Shown piece by piece: positions 30,789 through 40,261 of a DNA stretch of 58,523 bases (position 1 is its first letter; each line of letters opens with the position of its first letter). A program made the translations under genes and the position numbers. A model generated the notes under the pieces. That model saw only the letters and a program-made list of their open reading frames with translations. It was not told the DNA's origin and did no database searches. The DNA is from Methylococcales bacterium (GTDB lineage: Bacteria; Pseudomonadota; Gammaproteobacteria; Methylococcales; Methylomonadaceae). The DNA is taken from contig JAURYI010000093.1 in the NCBI GenBank assembly GCA_030654015.1, positions 1-58,523 on the forward strand. The letters are read 5' to 3'.

Positions 30789-31235
30789 TTACAACAATTC
30801 AAACTCGGCTGGATTCAAGCCTAATTCCTGCGCTATTTTCACCGCAATTTTTTTCTCATCCTTATCAAAATTACCATCTGAAGCCGCGATACTGATAATC
30901 ATACGAAGCAATAACCGCGCCGCTTCATTGTTTGATTTCATCTTCGCCAAGGCTTGATAGGCTTTCGATTCACCGATGTCTTTATCAAACTCCATCTGCC
31001 CGACAAAATCCTGAAAAGCCTTAATCACATCGCTGGTAGTAAACACCGACAACGACTCATTATGCTCAATGAACTTAATCATTTTTTGCTTTTCTTCCGC
31101 GCTGATAGAGCCGTCCGCCATTGCAATCAACGCAGAACCTGCCATTGCCGCATTGAGAAAATCTTTGTTTTTGAATTTCAATACATCGTTCTTTAATTCA
31201 TTCGCTTTGTTTTTTAAATCGTCAAAAAAGCCCAT
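30789..31235 (-). CDS. terB: TerB family tellurite/stress-resistance protein
   Basis: A 148-residue, all-helical, acidic protein of the TerB fold. The conserved metal-binding type acidic motifs are present twice: MADGSISAEEKQKMI near residues 40-55 and AASDGNFDKDEKKIA near 116-131. TerB proteins occur near the inner membrane and work with TerD-domain proteins and TerC in Ter stress systems; the molecular role is not settled. It is the last gene of a four-gene minus-strand cluster and lies 32 bases after the TerA-like gene. No terC, terD or terZ is visible. Confidence 0.88.
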   Translation of the reverse strand: MGFFDDLKNKANELKNDVLKFKNKDFLNAAMAGSALIAMADGSISAEEKQKMIKFIEHNESLSVFTTSDVIKAFQDFVGQMEFDKDIGESKAYQALAKMKSNNEAARLLLRMIISIAASDGNFDKDEKKIAVKIAQELGLNPAEFELL

Positions 31236-31267
31236 TATCGTTCTCCTAATTAGTATTGATAAGTATA

Positions 31268-32470
31268 TTATTTGCTGCCAGCGACATAATTCAAGCCCCA
31301 GCCATAAGCTCTGTCCATTTCTTGATGCCCTGAAAAATAGTCTACCAGCTTAGTGATTTTTACCTGATTATTAATGTTTTCCAGTACCGCAATGGCACAT
31401 AAAAACTGGTCATTGCGATAGCTGTCAAGGCGCACTTCAATATCAGGCTGGTCTTTGATTTTGATAGTAATCACCGCATCAACATGAGACCAGTTTGGTA
31501 TGCCTTCGTAAATAAAAGTATAAATTAAAATGCGCCGAAACTCCTGCCAGTAACGTCCGTTAATGCGTAAGGTTTCGCCGCCGACTGATTGCCCGCTACG
31601 GTCATCCTGATCCAGTTCAATAAACGGAAAGGCATGAAAATTACCAAAATGCCCACCTAAGGCTTGGGTTGCACCAATCTCGCCCTGCTCAAATTCCCAA
31701 AGACACGCCAAATCAAGGTCTATGCCTTCTATTGGGGCTTTACGGAAAAACCCCACCGATTTAACAGGCGTGGCATTCCAATTAAGATTAACCATAATTT
31801 CACTGAGTTCCCCTGCTTGTTTATCGAGTGAAATAGACTGCCCTTTCTTTTCCAGCGTGACTTTGCTGAGATTCAGTTTTGCGGGTGTAACATCAGGTAG
31901 CGGTGACTCAGCAGTCGCTGAACTGCTGTTTTCCGCTTCACTGACATCCACACCAAAATGTTCTGCCAAGGGTTGCAAGCCACCGACAAAGCCCTGCCCG
32001 ATGGCACGAAATTTCCAGTTACCCTGATGCCGATAGCATTCGGCAAGAATCAAGGCAGTTTCTTTGTTGGGCGCGGTATCCAGCGTAAAACAGGCTATTT
32101 CTATGCCTGTCAAAAAATCTTTCACCAGCACGGTAACGCTGTTGAGTTGGCTGAAATTCTGCCCTTTGCTTGCCCCATCGGCAATAGTCATGGCTAATGA
32201 TATTTTCTGTACGTCGCTGCTGGTGCGCTCTAAATGTAACGTAAAACGGCTTTGTTCAGGTTCCAGTAAAATACCCTGCTCGACTTTTGCAGGCTGATTA
32301 AAAAAAATAAAATCATCATCTGTTGATACCTTGCCTGCTGCATTCAGTAAAAATGCACTGACATCCAGTTCTATACCCTGCGGGCAAGTACCGTGACTCA
32401 CCAAAATATGCAGAGACGGCGTTGATAGCGGACAATTTTGTCCGGCAACCAAATCAATTCGATTATTCAT
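31268..32470 (-). CDS. TerA-like protein with two TerD-type domains
   Basis: The 400-residue protein has an N-terminal TerD-fold domain (HGTCPQGIELDVSAFLLN, then DDDFIFFNQP, about residues 25-75) and a C-terminal TerD-like half (NWNATPVKSVGFFRKAPIEG to about 395). The C-terminal half carries IDLDLACLWEFEQGEIGATQ and a Ca2+-type acidic cluster near IELDQDDRSG. A linker rich in Ser, Ala and Pro (about 180-210) separates them. The layout matches TerA. TerD domains bind Ca2+; the group acts in tellurite, phage and oxidative stress resistance. It stands between the CitE-like gene and terB, all on the minus strand. Confidence 0.82.
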   Translation of the reverse strand: MNNRIDLVAGQNCPLSTPSLHILVSHGTCPQGIELDVSAFLLNAAGKVSTDDDFIFFNQPAKVEQGILLEPEQSRFTLHLERTSSDVQKISLAMTIADGASKGQNFSQLNSVTVLVKDFLTGIEIACFTLDTAPNKETALILAECYRHQGNWKFRAIGQGFVGGLQPLAEHFGVDVSEAENSSSATAESPLPDVTPAKLNLSKVTLEKKGQSISLDKQAGELSEIMVNLNWNATPVKSVGFFRKAPIEGIDLDLACLWEFEQGEIGATQALGGHFGNFHAFPFIELDQDDRSGQSVGGETLRINGRYWQEFRRILIYTFIYEGIPNWSHVDAVITIKIKDQPDIEVRLDSYRNDQFLCAIAVLENINNQVKITKLVDYFSGHQEMDRAYGWGLNYVAGSK

Positions 32471-32513
32471 ATTTTCTCCTTCTATTCACTGCTATTAAAT
32501 TAATGATACACGC

Positions 32514-33446
32514 TTACACCGACACCTCGGCACACACCAACCCTGTTTCCCCGTTCACTCCATAACACTGTTGCCGCTGCAAAATACCTGCCGCCCAATG
32601 TCGATGCGTTGCCACTTCACACATGGCGTGGTGCATTTTGAAGACCGCAGGCGCGGCACTATCAACGAGTTTAACCGCCATTTCATAATCATCCAACTCT
32701 ACTGAATATGCCGCTTCAATGTTGGCTATTTGGCTGGGATGAATCGCGGTTTTGCCACACAAGCCATGCGCCAAGTCACGCTGAATTTCTTTTTGCAAGG
32801 TGTCATTGTCATTGAGGTATTCAAACACGGGCGCAGACAAGGCGAAATTATACGGATTAAACACGGTGACTAATTGGGAAATAACCTGCCCCATCGGGGT
32901 ATCGTATAACGTCAGCTGTCTGGGTCTGCGGATACCCAACAGATTCATCAAATCATTACCGCCAATGCGCAACATCAAAATACGGGCAAATACGTCGTCC
33001 TGTAACAATGCCTGTCTCAGCTCGCACATTGCCCCCACATCAAACACATCGCGGGTTTCCAGTGTGGGCATGATATTAAACTGCGTGTCTTTCAGCTGAT
33101 CAAAATAGGCATGAAATACGCTGGTATCAAATTTCGGCAATACAAAGCCGTCGATTTTATCAATATGCGGCAATTCCAATAACCGCGCCAACACCTCTGG
33201 ATTACGCACCCGAATAAACCGAAACCGTTCTGGCACGGATCGAAAGCCTTGTAGACATAAACCCAAATGCCGCAAACTGCTGTCTACTTCTGAATGCGAT
33301 ACCGCATCTTCAGTACAAAAAATCATCGAGCGTAACGACGGATATTTTTCGCCATTGGCACACTCTAAAATATCGTGACGGTGTGCAGGCATATACAGCG
33401 GCGCACCTAACGCCCACGGCGTACAAGGAATCGTGTGTGTAGTCAT
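32514..33446 (-). CDS. HpcH/HpaI aldolase / citrate-lyase beta-like protein
   Basis: A 310-residue TIM-barrel protein of the CitE-like family. Seen motifs are SLRSMIFCTEDAV near residue 35, the barrel strand FRFIRVRNPEVL, DGFVLPKFD, ARILMLRIGGNDLMNLLGIR and GLCGKTAIHPSQIANIEAAY, with the Glu and Asp that would bind Mg2+. CitE-like proteins cleave or form CoA-type esters; the substrate here is unknown. Genes of this type are recurrent partners in Ter clusters together with the StiP-like phosphoribosyltransferase next door, whose stop overlaps this ATG by four bases. Confidence 0.8.
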   Translation of the reverse strand: MTTHTIPCTPWALGAPLYMPAHRHDILECANGEKYPSLRSMIFCTEDAVSHSEVDSSLRHLGLCLQGFRSVPERFRFIRVRNPEVLARLLELPHIDKIDGFVLPKFDTSVFHAYFDQLKDTQFNIMPTLETRDVFDVGAMCELRQALLQDDVFARILMLRIGGNDLMNLLGIRRPRQLTLYDTPMGQVISQLVTVFNPYNFALSAPVFEYLNDNDTLQKEIQRDLAHGLCGKTAIHPSQIANIEAAYSVELDDYEMAVKLVDSAAPAVFKMHHAMCEVATHRHWAAGILQRQQCYGVNGETGLVCAEVSV

Positions 33447-34528
33447 GAATTAATTTCTTTAATAAGTGCCACGGCTTGATACGGCAAATCCGCACAGACC
33501 GTAACAGGAATGGATTTAGACTCAGCCAACCAGCGCAAATGGCGCGTAGCCTCAGCATTTAAGTCGCGTAATAACAAGCGTTGTGCTTCGCGGCGTAACA
33601 ACACCCGCGTGGCTTCACCAATACCGGGTTTGATGTAATTGGCATGACTGATGCCGTATTGTGCGGCTAGATTGTGCAACAGATTTTGCGAGATTTTCTG
33701 TAACTGCACACGGTTGATAATCGGCGGTTCAAATGTGCCGCTCTGCCACACGCGCTCCACACAATCCAGCATGGTTTCAATAAAGTAAGCTGATAAATCC
33801 TGTTCGGTGAAGTGTTGATAATACACACAACCATGAAAATCATCCGCTTCCGCGCTGTGCGGGTCGTACACCGAACGACTCACCAAACCTGACACGGTTG
33901 AATTTAATACGCTGGAGGGAATCAGATAATCTTCACAAGAGGCAGCAACAGCAGCACTGCCTGATAAATCGGTTAATACATACAATTCAGCAGGGATATT
34001 CACAGTGTCACTGAGTGCGAAATCCGCCAGACTGTCTGCCAATTGGCGGGCAATCACGCCTTTTCCCGTCCAGCCATCGACAAACACCAAGGATTCAGGC
34101 GCGTGATGTTGCAGAATAAAACGCAGCGCATTGGTATCCAAGCCAATATCACGAATAATCGACACCGAATAATGCGCCGCTTCGGTATTGAAATAGCGTT
34201 TTAACACTTGTTTAAGCAACACACCGACAGGCGTTCCTGCGCGTGCCAATGAGACTAAGGTAATACCTTTTGAACGAGTGGCTATCATCTGTTGTGCCAA
34301 TATCAACAGGTGCTTCGCGACACGCTCCTGATTTAACGCCATTGCCTCATGAAACAGCGCGACATAATCATCAGCAGGCAAGGACTCATGACTGAGCATT
34401 TGGGAATAATGTTTTTTACCTGACTGAATCAGGGCTTCTTTGAGGTGAACAGGCGTGTCGTCTACACGCATGGGTTTTAATAAAAACTGTACATCGTCTA
34501 ACGTATAGCTGCCTGTAAACGGGCGCAT
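33443..34528 (-). CDS. StiP-like phosphoribosyltransferase/PELOTA-domain protein
   Basis: The family is annotated in databases as StiP or Ter-associated phosphoribosyltransferase. Seen: the N-terminal GSYTLDDVQFLLKPM, a PRTase-like core with VSLARAGTPVGVLLK, SIIRDIGLDTNALRFIL and the PRPP-loop-like VFVDGWTGKGV, and a C-terminal PELOTA-like part with NYIKPGIGEATRVLLRRE. I start at 34528 because GAGG lies six bases before that ATG, while the ATG at 34534 touches it; the product is 361 residues. Comparative studies of Ter systems proposed that this enzyme and the CitE-like lyase make a nucleoside-type metabolite. The ATP-grasp and HAD enzymes often found with them are not here. Confidence 0.78.
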   Translation of the reverse strand: MRPFTGSYTLDDVQFLLKPMRVDDTPVHLKEALIQSGKKHYSQMLSHESLPADDYVALFHEAMALNQERVAKHLLILAQQMIATRSKGITLVSLARAGTPVGVLLKQVLKRYFNTEAAHYSVSIIRDIGLDTNALRFILQHHAPESLVFVDGWTGKGVIARQLADSLADFALSDTVNIPAELYVLTDLSGSAAVAASCEDYLIPSSVLNSTVSGLVSRSVYDPHSAEADDFHGCVYYQHFTEQDLSAYFIETMLDCVERVWQSGTFEPPIINRVQLQKISQNLLHNLAAQYGISHANYIKPGIGEATRVLLRREAQRLLLRDLNAEATRHLRWLAESKSIPVTVCADLPYQAVALIKEINS

Positions 34529-34615
34529 TCTCATCCTCGCGGTCGATTATTGATAAGGTGTAACCGAACTATTATAGCCGTGGTGCATGACAGCCGTGCG
34601 ACTTACGCACACCGT

Positions 34616-35197
34616 CTACGGCGTTTTGGTCTCTTTATCTGAGAGCTTCATTTCATTGTTTTTTTGTTCGATATTAAACAGACCCAACACATTCATGCCC
34701 AACAACGGCTGGCTTAAATTCGGCACAATCATGGCGTTGACATTGCTTAGAGTAAAATCGCCCAGTTTCATTTCAGTAATAGTCGTCGTACACACTTCGG
34801 CTCGACCATTAGCCGTTTCTATCAAGCCCTTATCATTACAAAATAGGGATGCCGATTTAGCAAACGCACGCGGCAATGAAACCATAGTCGCGCCCGTATC
34901 GACCACAAAAGTGAGCGAGTGACTATTCACTTCCGCATCCAAAAAATAATGCCCGCCCTGCCCTGGTTTAAGCACTAAGGGTTCAGCGGGTTTTTGTTCC
35001 TTTTTTTGAGCAGGCGTAGCAACCTGTGTCTTTAAAGTTAATGAACTGACCGCGTGCTTTTCTTCGGCACACGGTGTTTTTTGGTACAGCAATTTACCGT
35101 GTTCGTTTTTACATTTATACACGGTGTCTGCATTGCAAATACCGATGCTTAACACAGTGATAACGGCTATTAATAATGGCAGGTGATAGGTGCGCAT
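34616..35197 (-). CDS. Exported retropepsin-like aspartic protease with DUF4124-type N-terminus
   Basis: The 193-residue protein begins with a signal peptide (LPLLIAVITVLSIGICNA). A DUF4124-like segment follows (DTVYKCKNEHGKLLYQKTPC), then a basic linker, then a clan AA aspartic protease domain. The catalytic Asp lies in FVVDTGATMVSLP (near residue 112), the flap region in IETANGRAEVCTTTI, and the closing motif in PLLGMNVLGLFN. Such proteins work as homodimers in the periplasm; substrates are unknown. It stands 29 bases before the membrane-protein gene at 35226 on the same strand and may share its promoter. Confidence 0.8.
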   Translation of the reverse strand: MRTYHLPLLIAVITVLSIGICNADTVYKCKNEHGKLLYQKTPCAEEKHAVSSLTLKTQVATPAQKKEQKPAEPLVLKPGQGGHYFLDAEVNSHSLTFVVDTGATMVSLPRAFAKSASLFCNDKGLIETANGRAEVCTTTITEMKLGDFTLSNVNAMIVPNLSQPLLGMNVLGLFNIEQKNNEMKLSDKETKTP

Positions 35198-35225
35198 CCT
35201 ATTCTCTTGATTAGGTTGATGAGGA

Positions 35226-35975
35226 TTACATTTTTTTACGCAATTTTAAATCGTGGTATTGCAAATAGCCGATAACATAAAAATACGGCGTGATAACAGC
35301 CGCCAATAATTCAGAGGCTATATTCAGTGTGCTGGAAGATTCGGCAGTCGGGTCGGTAATACCGCCAAAAAAAGCCATCATAAAAAACACAATAAAAATA
35401 ACCAGTGTCGGCACAAAAAATACGATATTAGTACGCCACCAATCGCCCCACACCAGCCGATGACTTGCCATTAATGACTCATAACCGCCCAAGTCTTCCA
35501 GCAGAATAAAATACCCGCAAAATGCCAATGAAATCATCAGAATAATCGCTGGAATAACTAATAACAGACTGCCGATCGTGATAGCAATGGTATAAAGAAT
35601 ACCCGCCACGATAATGGCGGGGAATTTTTTAACTGCCAATAACAACACCCCGACAAAATCATCAGCTCGCTGGTTGACTAGGTTATCAATGCGATAAATC
35701 ATCGCACTATAAAGCACACAGGAAAATAAAATAGCAATAAACGCAATGCCCAAGGTACTGGGCAGCATTTGCATCGCCGCCGCCATTTGTTCTTCCGCGT
35801 CAAGCGTTGCATCAACCGCAGGCATGGCATCGGTAATAAAACTCGAAAGCACACTGTTAAGAACAAATACAATCAAACTGTAACCAATCACTTTAGTAAA
35901 ACTTTCAGCGTACAATTTAACACTGGCAGACAATATCTCTGTCACATTACTGGGTTGTTGCGGTAAAAACGACAT
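35226..35975 (-). CDS. Six-helix membrane protein, YciC/BPSS1780-like
   Basis: The 249-residue protein is an integral membrane protein with hydrophobic segments near 29-50, 74-96, 115-150 (two), 185-210 and 222-240. I recognise only general resemblance to uncharacterised membrane families of the YciC type. The start MSFLPQQPSNVTEILSASVKLY and the motif VIPAIILMISLAFCGYFILLE are the clearest features. No catalytic residues stand out. It precedes the aspartic protease gene on the same strand. Confidence 0.65.
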   Translation of the reverse strand: MSFLPQQPSNVTEILSASVKLYAESFTKVIGYSLIVFVLNSVLSSFITDAMPAVDATLDAEEQMAAAMQMLPSTLGIAFIAILFSCVLYSAMIYRIDNLVNQRADDFVGVLLLAVKKFPAIIVAGILYTIAITIGSLLLVIPAIILMISLAFCGYFILLEDLGGYESLMASHRLVWGDWWRTNIVFFVPTLVIFIVFFMMAFFGGITDPTAESSSTLNIASELLAAVITPYFYVIGYLQYHDLKLRKKM

Positions 35976-36123
35976 GATAAATTCCTTGCAACTTTTGAAG
36001 AATGGTTACGCTCTTTTAACGTAAAAACTGTGTGTTAGTCTAGCGTTTTATTTTGAGGCTCCGTTATTTTCTTTACCACTTTGCACCTACTCAATTAAAA
36101 ATTATTTTTAAGGCTCACAACAA

Positions 36124-36423
36124 ATGCAGATTTTATTTTACGGCTTACTTATTTTATCGGGCATTTTAGGAATAGGTGTCGGCGGCTTGGGTGGTCTACT
36201 CGGCTACACTTTGAAAGCGTCATACACAAGCACCGACCAAGCGTGGGGCTGGGCGATTATCTTATTTAGCCTGCTTTATTTAATACACCCTGCTTTAATT
36301 TACTGGTTATATAACCACACTCATGAAACCCTCGCGCTATGGCTGAGTGTGTGTTTTATACTGGTTAGCGGCGTTCTGCTGGTATTTTTACCTACGGCAA
36401 TTGAAGCAGGAGCAAGACCGTAA
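36124..36423 (+). CDS. Small uncharacterised membrane protein
   Basis: A 99-residue protein with three hydrophobic segments (about 4-29, 41-61 and 69-92). The first is Gly-rich (GILGIGVGGLGGLLGYTL). I do not recognise the family. It is monocistronic on the plus strand, between divergent and convergent minus-strand genes, with a plausible AAGG ahead of the ATG. The lack of charged residues in the helices and a sensible start favour a real gene. Confidence 0.6.
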   Translation: MQILFYGLLILSGILGIGVGGLGGLLGYTLKASYTSTDQAWGWAIILFSLLYLIHPALIYWLYNHTHETLALWLSVCFILVSGVLLVFLPTAIEAGARP

Positions 36424-36457
36424 CAACATAATCCTTTTTATTATCACAGTGCGAGAA

Positions 36458-36490
36458 AGACCTGCGAAGTTTTTAAAATCTCGCAGGTCT
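36458..36490. repeat. Dispersed palindrome, AGACCTGCGA type
   Basis: Arms AGACCTGCGA and TCGCAGGTCT around an AT-rich centre with TTTTAAAA. It lies between the convergent genes at 36423 and 36534. Near-identical copies occur at 51064 and 55602. Confidence 0.8.
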
Positions 36491-36533
36491 AAGTAACCTT
36501 ACCCGTCATAACTAAGCTGACGGTGTACTAATC

Positions 36534-36716
36534 TCAGCAACACCGCTTCACGCCCTGCCATTTTTCATCCTGCCATTTTTTAAAAAAGGCTTGTTTACTC
36601 AGTGGTTCGCTCTCGTCTGCATGATGTTCTGCATGATGACGAAGATACCGCTCATAAGCATCATCACCCGATAACTGGCGAATGGCTTGCCAGACAATTT
36701 TAATGGCTTGCAGCAT
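36534..36716 (-). CDS. YbdD/YjiX family small protein
   Basis: A 60-residue soluble protein of the family that regularly follows cstA genes. Family motifs are IWQAIRQLSGDDAYERYLRHH-like (seen as VWQAIRQLSGDDAYERYLRH) and a C-terminal KR-Cys-Cys end. I start at 36716, where AGGGA lies six bases upstream, instead of the upstream frame that runs into cstA. The gap to the cstA stop is two bases, so it is co-translated with it. The function is unknown; a link to the CstA carrier is inferred from constant pairing. Confidence 0.85.
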   Translation of the reverse strand: MLQAIKIVWQAIRQLSGDDAYERYLRHHAEHHADESEPLSKQAFFKKWQDEKWQGVKRCC

Positions 36717-36718
36717 GA

Positions 36719-38788
36719 TTAATCCCTGACCCATTCTTCTGCCAAGCGCGTAAAACTATGCGGTACTTCGGTCAACACGGGGACAGGTTTGCCCATTAAA
36801 TAACGCACACACACGCGCACCATATCAAACACAATCAGCCACAATAAGCTGACAAAAAACAACGTAAGCACTGCATCCAGCTGAAAATTAAAAATCAATT
36901 TTGGCGCGACAGCCGCCTTGTCAGGTGGCAATAAACCTGCGGCTAATTTAGCCGACAAATCATTCGCCGCCGCCAGAAAACCAATACGCACATCGTCGCT
37001 GGTCAGTTTTTGCCATGATGCGGTGCTGGTAATAATAATCAGCCACAACAGCGGCGCACCTGTGATAAAGGCATACTTGCCTTTCGCGGATTTGACTAAA
37101 ATCCCTGTTGCCACACACAAGGCAATCGCCGCCAACATTTGATTGGCAATGCCGAACAACGGCCACAAAATATTCACCCCGCCGTTGGGATCAATCACAC
37201 CGATGTATAAAAAATAACCCCATGCGGATACTACCACCGCGCTGGTAACAATCACCGATGGTAACCACGAAGTCCGTCCCATTGCTTCCCATTTATTGCC
37301 TAAAATATCCTGCAACATAAAACGACCGACGCGCGTACCTGCATCCAGCGTGGTGAGAATAAAAATCGCCTCGAACATAATCGCAAAGTGATACCACAAT
37401 GCCAACATACTTTCACCAAACGCACTGCCGAAAATACTCGCCATACCGACCGCTAAAGACGGCGCACCGCCTGTGCGGGCAAACAATGTCGCTTCACCCA
37501 TTTGTTGCGCTAACACCTGCATTTGCTCAACAGTGACGGGATAACCCCATGAGGAAATCTTAGCGACCGCATCCACCGCTTCTTTACCGACTACGCCCGC
37601 TGAGCTGTTAATCGCAAAGAATACCCCAGGGTCTAATACCGTCGCGGCTATCATTGCCATAATCGCCACAAACGATTCCAACAACATACCGCCGTAACCA
37701 ATCATGCGAATATCACGTTCATTGGTTAATAATTTCGGCGTTGTGCCTGAGGCAATCAGCGCGTGAAAGCCAGAAATCGCCCCGCAGGCAATGGTTATAA
37801 AGACAAACGGAAACAGTTTACCGCCAAAAATCGGCCCTGTACCGTCAATAAATTGCGTCACTGCGGGCATTTTCACATCGGGTTGCAACAAGATAATAGC
37901 GACCGCCAACAGCGTAATCGTGCCGAGTTTCATATAAGTCGATAAATAATCACGCGGGGCTAATAACAACCACACGGGCAAAATCGCCGCCGCAAAGCCA
38001 TACGCCATTACCCACCACGCCAGTGTTAGCCCTTCGTGGTCAAATAACACCCGCAAAGTCGCGCTTTCATCAATCACTCGTCCACCTGCAACCGCAAGTA
38101 ACAATAATATTACGCCCAACGCCGAGGCTTCCAGCACCTGCCCCACTCTTATATAGCGCATATACACGCCGACTATCATCGCAATAGGAATCGTCGCAGA
38201 CACGGTAAACGTCGCCCACGGACTGTGTTTCATGGCATTCACTACCACCAAACCCAACACGGCAATCAGAATAATCATAATGACAAAGGTAGCAATCAAC
38301 GCCGCTGTACCACCTAACGCGCCCAATTCATCCCGCGCCATTTGCCCCAAACTTTTGGCATCACGGCGCGTGGATAAAAACAGCGTCACCATGTCCTGCA
38401 CGCAACCGCCCAATACCGCGCCAAACAAAATCCATAGCGTTCCAGGTAAATAACCAAACTGCGCGGCAAGCGTCGGGCCGACCAGAGGGCCAGGCCCTGC
38501 GATAGCGGCAAAATGATGCCCGAACACTATCCAGCGATTAGTCGGCACAAAATCACTGCCATTTTCCAGCCGTTCAGCCGGAGTGGCGCGGGTTTCATCG
38601 ACCATTAACACCGTCGCCGCAATCCACGCCGCATAAAAACGGTAGCCGATAGCGTAAATACACAACGCGGCGGTAATAAACCACAGGGCGTTTATCGGTT
38701 CGCCACGATTGAGCGCGATACCCGATACAGCTCCTGCACCCAGTACCGCAACCATTATCCAGAGCGTGTTTTTTAGTAATGTATTCAT
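36719..38788 (-). CDS. cstA: Carbon starvation protein CstA / pyruvate transporter
   Basis: CstA-type proteins are inner-membrane carriers; E. coli members take up pyruvate and peptides. The 689-residue protein has about 16-18 helices and typical motifs: NGSDFVPTNRWIVFGHHFAAIAGPGPLVGP, seen in parts, LFGAVLGGCVQDMV, FVFITIACGAISGFHALIASGTTPK in parts, and FGIANQMLAAIALC near the C-terminus. It precedes ybdD with a two-base gap. A histidine kinase gene is divergent 180 bases away, which may signal control by that two-component system, although this is inference from position only. Confidence 0.95.
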   Translation of the reverse strand: MNTLLKNTLWIMVAVLGAGAVSGIALNRGEPINALWFITAALCIYAIGYRFYAAWIAATVLMVDETRATPAERLENGSDFVPTNRWIVFGHHFAAIAGPGPLVGPTLAAQFGYLPGTLWILFGAVLGGCVQDMVTLFLSTRRDAKSLGQMARDELGALGGTAALIATFVIMIILIAVLGLVVVNAMKHSPWATFTVSATIPIAMIVGVYMRYIRVGQVLEASALGVILLLLAVAGGRVIDESATLRVLFDHEGLTLAWWVMAYGFAAAILPVWLLLAPRDYLSTYMKLGTITLLAVAIILLQPDVKMPAVTQFIDGTGPIFGGKLFPFVFITIACGAISGFHALIASGTTPKLLTNERDIRMIGYGGMLLESFVAIMAMIAATVLDPGVFFAINSSAGVVGKEAVDAVAKISSWGYPVTVEQMQVLAQQMGEATLFARTGGAPSLAVGMASIFGSAFGESMLALWYHFAIMFEAIFILTTLDAGTRVGRFMLQDILGNKWEAMGRTSWLPSVIVTSAVVVSAWGYFLYIGVIDPNGGVNILWPLFGIANQMLAAIALCVATGILVKSAKGKYAFITGAPLLWLIIITSTASWQKLTSDDVRIGFLAAANDLSAKLAAGLLPPDKAAVAPKLIFNFQLDAVLTLFFVSLLWLIVFDMVRVCVRYLMGKPVPVLTEVPHSFTRLAEEWVRD

Positions 38789-38968
38789 GTGTTATTGTCT
38801 TTTTGGTGGTAGATTTACCAGTGATTATCCTGAAAATTGACGGTATTACCAACTGATGTTGCACACAAGAACATTTTTGCCTACGAAAGACAAAAAAAGA
38901 ATTATTCCTATAGCGCATCCTGCACGGGGCGTGAATAATGACGCTTTTTACCGCACGCAACGGATTCC

Positions 38969-40261
38969 ATGAGTTTACGCTATCAAATCAACATCCGAAT
39001 TTTTTTCCTGTCCTTGTCCGTGCTGTTGCTGGGCGGTTCTATTGCAATCTGGCAAGCACAGACTGCTGTTAATAAAGAGGTGACTTCATCCGTTCAACTG
39101 GCAGTCAAACTAATCAGTTTCGGCTTTTCGCACAGTTCACAAAATCCCGACTGGCTGCCGCAACTGAACGCACTGGAAGAAATTCGCCATTTAACCGTGC
39201 AGATACAACAACCCTCAGGGCAAATTATCAACTTTCCTCATAACACTGCCGCCGCGCATGAACACAATCCGCCGCAATGGTTTATCAATCTGGTGCAGGG
39301 CGAACCGCTGAACACGCAACACATCTTGACGCTCAGTGATGGCAAACAACTGACATTGCTGATTCAAGCCAATCCGCTCGATGAAATTACCGAAGTGTGG
39401 CAGGAAAATATCGCCTTTTTTACTTCGTTTTGCTCACTGACTCTGCTGAGTTTTTTTGCAGTTAATCTGGTATTTAACAAAACGCTGAATTCCATCACCA
39501 CCATTGTCAACGCCTTAAAAGTCATCGAATCAGGGCAGTATCAGCAAAAACTGCCGCCGTTTGCTATCAAAGAATACGCCGATATTGCCAACGCCATTAA
39601 CCAACTCGCCGACAAACTCAGTAGCGTTAAACGGGAAAACCGCACTCTCACCCAGCACACGCTGGAAATTCAGGAAGATGAACGCCGACGTTTAGCGCAA
39701 GAACTGCATGACGAACTGGGGCAATCGTTGACCGCCATTAAGGTGATGGCAGTCACCGCCGCACGACCTAAAGCCGATATTAAACAAAGCACTGATGCCA
39801 TTATTAGCACCTGTAATCATTTAATGACCGTGGTGCGTTCCATGATGCACCAGTTGCACCCCTTGATTTTGACCGAACTGGGCTTGACCGCCACGCTGGA
39901 AGATTTGATTAATCACTGGGCAATCAGACAACCCGATTTAACAATCAATCTGGATTGCAGTCATGAAGCCGATAAACTGGATGCTAAAATCGCCATCCAA
40001 CTGTTCAGAGTGGTACAAGAGTGTTTAACCAACACCGTGCGTCATGCCAAGGCAAGCCACGTTAACATCAAGCTGGCAATTGACCGCTTCGGCTTGCAAT
40101 TAACGGTATCCGACAATGGACAAGGGCGTATCAACAATGAAAAAACAGGCTTTGGTTTATTGGGAATGCAAGAGCGCGTCAACAGTTTAGGTGGTGAACT
40201 CCTGCTGCAAAGCAGCCCGCAACAAGGCATGACACTATTCGCGAGCATTCCCCATTCATGA
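38969..40261 (+). CDS. Sensor histidine kinase, MoxY/NarX class
   Basis: A membrane histidine kinase of 430 residues. Helix one (about 10-30) and helix two (about 148-170) enclose a periplasmic domain of about 115 residues resembling the LapD/MoxY N-terminal sensor. A HAMP-like linker (170-225) leads to the HisKA_3 dimerisation helix with phospho-His247 in RRRLAQELHDELGQSLTAIK. The ATPase has N-box FRVVQECLTNTVRHAKA, and G-boxes VSDNGQG and GFGLLGMQERV. It overlaps the response regulator by four bases. The ligand is unknown; MoxY-like sensors in methylotrophs control methanol oxidation. Confidence 0.9.
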   Translation: MSLRYQINIRIFFLSLSVLLLGGSIAIWQAQTAVNKEVTSSVQLAVKLISFGFSHSSQNPDWLPQLNALEEIRHLTVQIQQPSGQIINFPHNTAAAHEHNPPQWFINLVQGEPLNTQHILTLSDGKQLTLLIQANPLDEITEVWQENIAFFTSFCSLTLLSFFAVNLVFNKTLNSITTIVNALKVIESGQYQQKLPPFAIKEYADIANAINQLADKLSSVKRENRTLTQHTLEIQEDERRRLAQELHDELGQSLTAIKVMAVTAARPKADIKQSTDAIISTCNHLMTVVRSMMHQLHPLILTELGLTATLEDLINHWAIRQPDLTINLDCSHEADKLDAKIAIQLFRVVQECLTNTVRHAKASHVNIKLAIDRFGLQLTVSDNGQGRINNEKTGFGLLGMQERVNSLGGELLLQSSPQQGMTLFASIPHS

